In this document: positions 35,515 through 45,092 of the stretch, in pieces
How the letters are laid out: the number at the start of each line of letters is the position of its first letter
How positions within the stretch are numbered: position 1 is the first letter of the stretch
Source: Populus alba
Taxonomy: Eukaryota; Streptophyta; Magnoliopsida; Malpighiales; Salicaceae
Direction of reading: 5' to 3'
Assembly (NCBI RefSeq): GCF_005239225.2
Contig: NC_133302.1
Coordinates: forward strand, 8,961,991 to 9,025,990
Length of the DNA: 64,000 bases
The notes under the pieces: model-generated
Database searches by the model: none
Told to the model about the DNA's origin: nothing
What the model saw: the letters and a program-made list of their open reading frames with translations, nothing else
Made by a program: the position numbers and the translations under genes

Positions 35515-35953
35515 TATTTTTAGTTCGGTTCGATTTTTATAAAAATAAAGCAATCACAACGAATTTTTCTTAAAAAAAAAAAAACAACCAAAACCTAACT
35601 GAAATCGGTTTAAACCGACCGGTTTCGGTTCAGTTTGGGTTTTTAGAAAAAAAAAAACCTGTTGAAACTAGTTTGGCTTTATTTTTCCGGTTTTGGCTTG
35701 GTTTTTTTGTTTGACTCGGTTTTTTTCCGGCTTGACTCGGTTTTGGCTCAGTTTTTCCGGTTTGGCTTGGTTAATTCCGGTTTTTTTCGTTTGGGTTCGG
35801 TTTGGTTTTTTTAGTTTTAGACTTATAAAACATAAACTGAACCAATCAGTTTTTAAAAAATTCTAATCGGTTTGTTTTCGCAGTTCGGTTTTTTTGGTTT
35901 TTTTTTTCAGTTTTCTCAGTTTAATCAGTTTTTCGATATTTTTGCTCACCCTA
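35515..35953. mobile_element. hAT-type AACCGA element, medium
   Basis: Starts TAGGGGTGATT and ends GCTCACCCTA. Dense TTCGGTT, GGTTTTTT and CGGTTTG motifs fill the inside. Flanks GTATTTTT (35507-35514) and ATATTTTT (35954-35961) match at seven of eight bases. Same family as 33371-33752 and 43578-44662. Non-coding. Confidence 0.75.
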
Positions 35954-35961
35954 ATATTTTT

Positions 35962-36888
35962 AATCAATTAAATGTTTTAATAGCTTCTTTTAGCCGGGTT
36001 TAAACCCTCTAATCTTTGTTTTTATTTTAGTTTTGTCAATTTTAAAATATTTGAATAAATTATTAACATCGACAGTTAAGTAAAATAATAAGCATTTGTT
36101 TGTCATATAAAATAAAATTAATAGTTTACTAATAATATTGCAAAACTAGAAGGTTGTTCGGAAAAAAAAAATACTCCATTTAAAAATAAATAACTTTAGA
36201 AGAAGGAAAACTAGAATTTCATGTTCAAATTAACACAATATTTCCCCATCTAGAAAAATGGAAGGTATGTTTTCTTGTTTTTTCAATTTTTTATTGAGTT
36301 TAGAAAGCATATTTAGAGGTTCTCAATTATTTTTCTTTACAAATTTTTTTCAAATAAAAAAAAATACAATAACAATACATTTTTTTCCCTTTTATATACA
36401 AACACTTTTTAACCATATAAAATATTATAATTATTTTTTTACATTTTTATATTTATTTAGTGCAATAAAGATTGTTTTGAGTTAAAAATATAAATTTTTT
36501 TATAAAAATTTTAATTTGAATAAAAAAAATAATATTTCACAATTAAATTATCAGAATACAAAATATTAAATTATAGTTCTGGCCTTTTTATGAAAAATAA
36601 TTGTAATCTTGGTATATTTCTTATCATTGAAAAAATTCAAGGAAATTCACTCAATAAATGAACACATTTTATAATTTTTATTGGAAAAGACAAACTATAA
36701 AAAAGGAAAATAAAACTGAAAATAAAAATAATATGTTAGTAAATAGACTCTATTTTTAGGTTCTAGGTACAGGTGGAAAACTAGGAAGAGAGGCAAAAAA
36801 CGTTTTAGCAATAGATTTTTGCATCGTTAGTTTCTTCTTTCTTTTTCTTTTTTTTGTTGTGGAGTGGGAAAGGGAAGGGAAATTGCGA
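35962..36888. other. AT-rich intergenic DNA
   Basis: No gene or bounded element recognised. The frame 36258-36485 is a Phe-rich translation of T-rich DNA. Confidence 0.4.
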
Positions 36889-36889
36889 C

Positions 36890-39340
36890 TTCACATGCTT
36901 GGGTGCGTTTGCAGGGAAATAAATAATTTTTATAAGATTATATGGATATTTCATAGGAAGAGTTTTCAAGAGATATTTGGGGTGAGAAAAGTTAAAAGTT
37001 TTTTTTATTAAAAACTTTTGATCAAGTTGATAAGGTTACTTATTTAATTTTCCTTAATTTTCGTCGCTTTCCTTAATTTCCCTTTCCTTCATCTTCTTCC
37101 AAACACAGTACATGTAGTTGCCTTGTTTGAAGAAATAAAAATATCATATAGTCTAAAGTAGATAGGTGTTTAGTGTTATATCGCGCGTCGACATAAATTT
37201 TATTCCATCATAAAGGAAATTCAAAGTCATACAAGTGTTCTAAAAAAAAAATAACTTCGTTCATTGACTTGACCGAGTTAATAAACTCTTATAATTTTGA
37301 TAATATCAATAAAACAAAATAAATGTAAAGAAAAAGGTTAAAAAAATAGACCTGAATCCATCCAGAATAGCATGCAAAATGTGCAATCTAGCTATGACAT
37401 TAAGATAACTCCATCGAAAGAAAATTGAAAGCTCAATTATCAAACAATTCAATATTAAAAGGCAACACTGGAAAAAAAAATTAAGAAAAAGCAATGAAAA
37501 AAATTTCATAGTGATCAAATTGAGTTAAACTGTTAATTATGCGACCATGGGTATATGATTGAGATAATCTCATAGAACGGCAAGCAAAAAAAAAAGTGAA
37601 GATCAATTTCTAATAAAACAAATATTGAAGCATGAGATAGCAAAAGAATCAATAAAGAACCTAAAAATAGAATGAGGTAAATCATTGTTAATATTCAAAA
37701 CTCATAACCTTAGTCATGAGCGTGGAACTAAACTCATTAAAGGTAAACCACAAAAAATAACAAAGTAATATTCTCAATAACAAAACACCAAGGGATGATA
37801 TTTGGAAAAAAAAAAAAGACAATAAAAAAAAAGTTAAACATAAGAAAGAGAAATAAAAAAAAAAAAAAAAATTGACAGAAAACTAAATTAAAATCAAACA
37901 TTGATTATGGATGTTAATGATTATTTGCGTGTCAAAATTTTTGATATTCATACCCTACATGTTACCTATTGGGTAAGAGATTTAGATATCAATAAACTGT
38001 TAATCGGATTTTGTGTGTGTGGGTGTGTGTATTTGAAGAGAGAGAGAGAGAGAGAGAGAGAGTATGTGTAATAAATTATGAAATTATAATTTTATCTCAA
38101 TATTAAAATATGTATATATCATATCACATTAAAATAAAAATGTTCAAAAAAATATATTTATATAATATAAATATACATTTCATGTTAAGTTTGGGCGGGT
38201 TTTGGGTCGGCTTTGATAATATCTATACATTATCCATTATCTATTGAGTAAGGTAACTATAAAAATAAAAAAAAATAAAAAAAATAAAAAAGAGAAATGT
38301 TTGGGTTGGTATCCATTGAGTCCGGGGTTAATTGTCTAGGGATGAAATTATTTATCCATATAGTTATCAATTATCCAGCAATTGTTTATTATTAAATAAA
38401 AAATACATTACATAGATATAAAATTGAAGTGTGTGCGTATCGATTTGTTATACTATAAATTAATAAGTATTCTACATATATGTGTGTTTTATGTCAATAT
38501 ATAAAATATATTATATAAAAAATATAAATATACATTTTGGGTTAGGTTCAAGTTGTTTTCGGATATGTTTTGATAATATTTACACCATATTTATTACTTA
38601 TCGAGTAAGTTAACTATCCCAAAAATATCAACCCATTTGAGGCAGGGCTGCATCTATTAGGTTCGGATTAAATTGCAATCTCTAATATTAAGAGATGAAA
38701 TCGAAAACAAAATTGAATTAGGAAAATGATAAAAATAAAATAAATAACATTGAAAAGAACTAGAACCAAATTTGAAAAAAAAAAACAAAATGAAATTAAA
38801 TGATGAATGATGAAATTGGAAAAAAAAAACTATAAAAGATTAAAAAATCTAAGTAGATTGGAAATCAAAAGAATGAAGATCAAATTTGAAATAAAAAATG
38901 AATGAAATCAAATATGATAGGGATGATATTAAAAAAAAATACAAAAGATGAAAACCAAAATAGATGAGAAATCAAAAGAGTGAGAACCAAATAAAATCAA
39001 ATGATAGGAATGAAACTAGAAAACAAAATCTACCAATGATTAAAACAAAATACCTGAAAATCAAAAGGATGAGGATCACATTATATAAAAAGAGAAATAA
39101 AAGGAAGCTTGTGTACTTTAACAAAGAGAAGAATAGAGAAAAGTGGGAAATGAAAAAAAAGGAAGAAGAAGTCCATCTTCCACCACCATGAGTGGCACCA
39201 CTGGAAAGCTCTCGATGTGTCCCTTAAAACGTAGCCGTAGAACACGATGTTTAATAGTTAGAGGGCTCTTTCTAATTGCTGGCGCGTGTGTTGCAGGATA
39301 AGAGGTTAAATGGAAGATGTTTTGCATACCAAGTAGTACC
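36890..39340. repeat. Large degenerate direct repeat, copy 1
   Basis: Begins in text like TTTTTATAAGATTATATGGA, AGAGTTTTCAAGAGATA, TTTCCTTAATTTCCCTTTCC. It continues through 'ggatgaaattgaa' units and ends in GAAGAAGAAGTCCATCTTCC and CTCTCGATG. Each of these landmarks recurs in the same order at 39830-42000. The interior differs by deletions. No coding region. Confidence 0.65.
38037..38061. repeat. (GA)n microsatellite
   Basis: About 12 uninterrupted GA units, shortly after a GT-rich tract at about 38010-38030. Confidence 0.95.
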
Positions 39341-40119
39341 TTTTCTACCTTTTTTCCAGCATTTCTACTATATTTATTTTTAATCATTGTAAAGCTTAGG
39401 TTCAGCATTTTTCATAGAGAACTTTTGAGTTTGTTTTTTTCTAGTACGTGGACCTTGATAAATAATGCAACTAATTATTGAAATCCTGAGAAGATGATTG
39501 CATTCATTCAATCTATTTGTACTAAGTGACAAGCAATAATTCCTTAAGATAAATAATTAATTCTTGATAACAACAAAGTTTTTATCTGATTAAATTCTAG
39601 GTGTTTCAATACTAAACATTATATTTAATATATTTCTCCCTTTACATGCATGTCAATTGCTTTCTTTTAAAAAATTAATGTTTATTCTACATGCAAGAAT
39701 TTTTTTAGTGATAGGATTACATATATTGCAACAATTTATATTTATCTCAAATAATTAGTTAAACAAAATTAAACCCAAACTATTCCAATTGTTATTGGTA
39801 ACAATAACTTCATATGTTTGGCACACATGTAAGGAAATAAATAAAATTTTCTTTTTTTTGTTTGAGAAAAGAAAGTGAGGTAATTTTTATAAGATTACAT
39901 GGATAATTTGTAAGAAGAGTTTTCAAGAGATAATAGAGGTGAGATAGTCTTACGAGTCAGAAAATTCAATTTTTAAAAGTTTTTTTTATTAAAATCTTTT
40001 GGTCAAATTAACAAGGTTAATTATTTAATTTTCCTTCATTCTCCTCACTTTCCTTAACTTCCCTTTCATTTATCGTTTTCTAAATACAATACATGCAATT
40101 GCAAATTAAAAAAAAAATC

Positions 40120-40630
40120 AATTAAAAAAAGACCTAAGAAAATAATCCAAATTAACCTTCCAAACAAGCGATCTAAGTCATAAGACTAACATAACCCTAT
40201 AGAAATCAAATTGAAAAAAATTACAAAGCTTAATTTTCAATCAATTCAATGTTAAGGGATAGATTAAAAAAAATAAATTAGTTAAAAAAAGAACATAAAA
40301 GAACAAACCGAGTTAATCCACCAAACTTATGATGTATGTCATGAGATCAAGATAACGTTATAAAAATAAAATAAGAAAAATGATCTGATTTAACCTGGGT
40401 TAACTTGTCAACTTCACAACCTTGATTATGAGATTGAGATAACCTTATAGAAAGCAATATATATAATATATATAATATAATATATATATATATATATATA
40501 TAAAGCTTAATTCTCAACTGATATTGTGCATGAGAGTGGACAATGCAAGTTAACCTGTCAAACTTATGATTTATACATGAGAGTGGACAATGCAATGCTA
40601 AAGGATAATATTGAAAAACAAAATGAGCAT
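40120..40630 (+). repeat. Satellite-like units of about 150-160 bp
   Basis: Three to four diverged units, each with 'gttaacctgtcaaactyatgat', 'catgagatcaagataacnttataraaa', 'aaagcttaattytcaaytra' in order. Same family as in apyrase intron 6. Confidence 0.65.
40455..40503. repeat. (TA)-rich microsatellite
   Basis: Interrupted ATATAT/TAATATA run within the satellite-like block. Confidence 0.9.
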
Positions 40631-42000
40631 TGATTGAGAAAAAAAATTAAAAAAGGATAAAATAAATAAATAAAGCACTATTCCAAAGAATGATTGTACA
40701 AAGGCTTCTTTGGCATACATTTTTTACCACCACATAGAGGCAATGAAGTGGTCTTTGGTTGAAAATGATGTACAAATGCAAGGAAAAAAATGGTGTCTCT
40801 TGGTCATTAATGGTCGTGTGTGAGAGAGAAAATGGTCCCCCAAGTTGCCCTAAAAGTACTCGAAAAAAGAAGAAAACAGATAAAAAAAAAAAAAACATAT
40901 GTGTATCATAAGGGAGAAGAAGGGATTGCCTCCCACCTTCTAAATAAAATTGTTTTGGCTCTATAACATTTCCTTTTCAACTATAATTGGTGTTACGCAC
41001 GGTTTCGTTTAATGTCTCTCTCTCTCTTTTTTTCTCTCTTTTTTTAATCTAGTCCCTATACTTCCAATTTATACAATCTTGGTCAATTTGGGTTGACTTT
41101 ACAAGACTTCTTCAAATTAAGCCTATGGGTATATGATTGGAATAGCCCAGTAGAAATGAAAGTGAAAAAAAAACACGACAATCAATTCCTAATAAATCAA
41201 ACGTTAAAAGATGAGATTGAAAAAAAAAATCAGATTTAATAAAAAACCTAAGAAAAATGACCGAAGTCAACCCATGTTAATATTCTAAACACATAACCCT
41301 GGTTAGAAGCTCGAGACTAACCTATAGAAGGAAAACCCAAAAAATAATGAAGTGAATTATTTAATCATAAAATAATGAGGGATGAAATTGAAGGAAAAAA
41401 AAAGCAATAAAGAAAGGGTAAAAAAAATATAAATAGTAATAAAAAGAAAGGGGAATGAATTTGACATAAAAATAAATCAAAATCAAGAGTTGATAGATGA
41501 AATTGAAAACAAAATTCAATTAGGAAAAAATATAAAAGAAAAATAGGGATGAAATTAAGAATAAAATCCAATCAGGAATAGGATAAAAAAATAAAAATAA
41601 AAAGAATGAAGATCAAATTTGATAAAAAAAAAATTAAATGAAATCAAATGATGAGGGATGATATTAAAGAATACAATTAATTTACAAAAGATAAAAAAAA
41701 ATAATAAGTAACTTTCAAAAGAATAAGGACCGAATTATATACAAAAAACAAATGAAAAGAAACTTTTATATTTTACTAGGAAGAAGAGAGAGAAAAGTGA
41801 GAGGAGAAGAAAAAAGTCCATTGGAGTAACATTGTTGGATTGTCATCAACACCCCCCAGCAACTGGTAAGATCTCGATGCACCATTTCTAACATCATTGT
41901 AGAAGGTGGTGTTTAACCGTTGAAGGCTCCTCCAAGCATTGCTTAAAAAATACAATCTTTTCTCACTTGTTAGCTCGTGCGTTATATGCACCAACCACCT

Positions 42001-43569
42001 TTTCCTTTAACATATATGTTATATATGTTAAGATTCAATTGTACCTAAATCTATTTGATAATTATAAAAAAAAAGTCATATTAAAATGACTAAAACACAC
42101 TTGGACACATGTTCAAGAGAATAAAATTTCAAGGGTAGTTAAGTAATTATATTATGCATGAAAAGATGAAAAGTTAAAAAAAAAAACCTTTGACCCCTAG
42201 TTTTTTATTTTATTTTAAGAGTAAATTAGTAATTCCATTATGCAAAAAAAAAAATTAAGAAATATATTTCCCCCATTTAACTTGGTAATGCCAATTAAAC
42301 CTTATAAAAAGACCATTTTGCCTCTCGAGTTGTGCTTCCTTGACTTGTATTGTAAAAGGCAAAAACGTTATTACTTCGTAACAATTCACAATGTAATAAA
42401 TCTTGATATGCATAGTGTTTTATCGATAACCCATACTTTTTTTACTAGATCATTGCCTCACTCTGTGTTGATGGTTAGATCAAATTTATTTTTTTAATGT
42501 AAGAAACAATATCAAGGCATTGCTTTTTTTTTTTCTTTTTTTTTTTTTTTGTATAAAGAAGAGGTTAAACTATGTAGGAATTGATCTGATGTGACTCGAT
42601 TGCCTTAACGAGTTCAAAAACAATCTTGGTGATAGATGAAAATGTAGTTTAAGTCAAAATAAATATTTAAGATGAGATTTTTTTTAATAAACATTAAGAC
42701 GAAAACATATTGCAACGATTCATATCAATTTAAGTTAACTTACCAATTTGCATACTAAGTCATGAGGTCATGATAATCCCATATAAAGCAAATCAAAATA
42801 AAATACAAAACTTAATTTCCAATAAATTCAATATTAAAGAATGGAATTGGAAAAAAAAAATTAAAAAAAAATTAACCTGAGTTAATCTATCAAACCTACG
42901 ACTCGATTCATGAGACTAGGATAACCCAATAGAAAAAAAAATTAAAAAATAAACTATGTAGTTCAATTCTCAATTAACCTAGTGTTAAAAGATAAAATTA
43001 AAAAAAAAATAATTAGAAAATAACACAAATAAATGACTTGAGTCAACTAAAGTTAATGTACAAAACTCGTGACTCGAATAACGAGATGGAGATAACTTTA
43101 TAAAAAGCATACCGAAAACATGTCACGATCCAATATTGAAAGATGATTTGAGGAAAAAAATATATATTTTTAAAAAACTCAAGTAAATCAGGTTAACTTA
43201 TTAATTTGTAATCGTGGTCATAAGTTTGAGATAATCTCATAAAAAATAAATTAAAATAATAATAATATCTAATATCTAATATTAAAAAATAAAAATAAAT
43301 AAATTAGAAAATAAATAAATAAAGAAAGTAAAGATTAAAAACACTATTATAGTAAATAGTTTTGAAATGAGCATTATATTAAAAATTCTTTTTTCCTTAT
43401 TTTTTTAATAATTAATAATAATTTTAGAAAAGTAGTGGTCGGTGATCCAAAAAAAAAAAAAAATCTTTCAATGTTGTCCCCACAAGAAGGCAACTTAGAC
43501 AAGCACTAATTGGTGATGGCACATAATCCACTCCTGTGTGTAAGAATATCTGTAATAATATCTGATAAC
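42001..43569. repeat. Satellite-like units and AT-rich filler
   Basis: From about 42700 to 43330 the 150-160-bp family recurs about four times (TAACTTACCAATTTGCATAC, TCATGAGGTCATGATAATCC, AAACTTAATTTCCAATAAAT and variants). 42001-42700 has nothing recognisable. The frame 42240-42497 has no known domain. Confidence 0.6.
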
Positions 43570-43577
43570 GTATTAAT

Positions 43578-44662
43578 TAGGGGTGTTCAAAAAAACCGAC
43601 TAACCGATTAAACCGAAAAAACCGAGAAAAAATTAACCGAAAAAACCGAACCGATAGAAAAAACCGAATAAACCGATTAAAAAATAAAAAAATCACCCGG
43701 TCCGGTTCGGTTCCGGTTTAAAAAAGCTTAAACCGATTGAACCGGACCAAACCGAACCGGTTTAAAAAAAGAGTATAAAAAGAATAATTCCTAACCCTAA
43801 ATCACTTACACTCTTAACAGCCGTCAACCCCCCCTCCCCCTCCAGCCTTCCCCCTTTTCCCTTCCCCTTCCCCTTCCCAAAACCATAAATCACTTTCTTC
43901 CTTTCTAGCCGCCATCCCCCCCTCTTCCCCTCCAGCCTTCCCCTTTCCCTTCTCCTTTCCCTTCCTAGAACTCTAAATCACTTTTCTCCTTTCCAGCCGT
44001 CACCCCCCCTCAAGCCTTCCCTTCCATTTCCCCCCGATCACAAGAAACCAACCTAGAAGAAAGAGAGCACGGATCAGCTGACAGAGCTTGCGCATTGTTC
44101 TCTTATCCTTCAATGGACCCTAGTCTCTCAGCTCTATGCTCAAGGTTCATAAAGCACTGTACACATTAAGATGAAAGCCTAGCAACCCTATCAAAAGAAC
44201 AGCACGCACTGGCTGCTGCAAATCCAATTACATGTCCTGCGTGTTAGTAAATGCAAAGGCTGTCCGTGCCCTAAAAAGGCCAGTGAGTAAAATACCAAAA
44301 TCCCCAGATCCCGAATTAAGCTGCAAACATTCCACAGCTTTGAAAGGACAAACTGCTGCTGCTGGCTTTGCATTCACAGCTGGCTTTGCTTTTTCTAGTT
44401 GCTTTTCTTGAATTTCTAATGGTTGCTGTGATTATTAGATTGATATTTGATGTCAGATTTTTCCTTTGATTTAGCTCAGTGATGAAGATGAGTCCGGTTT
44501 TTCTAGTTTTTATGCTAAAAAACCGACCCGAACCGAACAAAACCGGTTCGGTTTGAACCGGTTCTCGGTTCGGTTTGGGTTATATTAATAAGAAATATTG
44601 TTTTTCGGTTCGGTTGAATTTTTGGATTAAAACCAAACCGAACCGGACCGTGAACACCCCTA
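43578..44662. mobile_element. hAT-type AACCGA element with C-rich insert
   Basis: A 1085-bp element with perfect 12-bp inverted ends, TAGGGGTGTTCA and TGAACACCCCTA, flanked by an exact 8-bp duplication GTATTAAT (43570-43577, 44663-44670). This is the hAT signature. About 200 bases inside each end are dense AACCGA/TTCGGTT repeats that could be transposase-binding sites. The middle (about 43790-44480) is unlike the ends and is described separately. No transposase is encoded, so it is non-autonomous. Its ends differ from those of the 12568 hAT, so the two belong to different families. Confidence 0.88.
43791..44040 (+). repeat. Three C-rich units of about 88 bp inside the hAT-type element
   Basis: Each unit reads roughly 'ctaaatcactt', 'cagccgtcaccccccc', 'ccagccttcccctttcc'. 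The first begins TAACCCTAAATC. The block contrasts sharply with the AT-rich surroundings and may be a captured 5' UTR-like host fragment that then multiplied. Confidence 0.75.
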
Positions 44663-44663
44663 G

Positions 44664-44980
44664 TATTAATAGTAATGTTTAATTTTTAAATTATTTGTTT
44701 AATTAAAAATATATTAAAATAATATATTTTTAAAATTTTTTTATATTAATATCAAATCAATTTTAAAATATAAAATAAAATTAATTTTAAATAAAAAATT
44801 CAGATTTTAGGCAAGGAAAACCGCATCTTTTTTTTAGGTGTTTAAAAAATATAGTAATGATTATTTTTTAAAATATTTTTATTTAAAATATATTAAAATA
44901 TATATTTTTTTATTTTTAAATTAATATCAATTTATAAAAATAATTAAAAAAACTTTTTTTTTAAAATATACTTTTAAATT
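44664..44980. other. AT-rich DNA before the EULS gene
   Basis: Two diverged copies of the TAAAATAATATATTTTTA-type MITE phrase (about 44695-44790 and 44845-44960). No gene. Confidence 0.4.
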
Positions 44981-44986
44981 GCAAAA

Positions 44987-45002
44987 ACGTGGTACTGCCA
45001 CG
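44987..45002. promoter_or_regulatory. ACGTGG..CCACG element upstream of the EULS gene
   Basis: ACGTGGTACTGCCACG holds two opposed ABRE-like cores 91-106 bases before the chosen ATG. It fits the ABA and osmotic-stress link known for EULS3 lectins, but could lie in the 5' UTR. Confidence 0.35.
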
Positions 45003-45092
45003 CGCAAACTGGATCACCGATCATATTATTTAATCAAACACAATTCTCCTCATCATTCCTCCCCAAGATTAATCAAGATCCCAGAAACACCC

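Larger units (their letters stand above)
39830..42000. repeat. Large degenerate direct repeat, copy 2
   Basis: Diverged copy of 36890-39340, with AGAGTTTTCAAGAGATAATA, TTTCCTTAACTTCCCTTTC, the 'gatgaaattgaa' units and GAAAAAAGTCCATTGGAG, then ATCTCGATGCACC. Offset is about 2.9 kb at the left and 2.6 kb at the right. It contains an extra block of the satellite-like units at 40120-40630. Confidence 0.65.

Noticed and set aside
43791..43805. Telomere-like CCCTAAA text
   Set aside because: Only a single copy (TAACCCTAAATC), not an array, so not telomeric. At most a telo-box of a captured 5' UTR.
44979..45092. Upstream in-frame ATG of the EULS gene
   Set aside because: The added 38 residues are unlike the family, and the ATG at 45093 has a better context and matches the usual family start.
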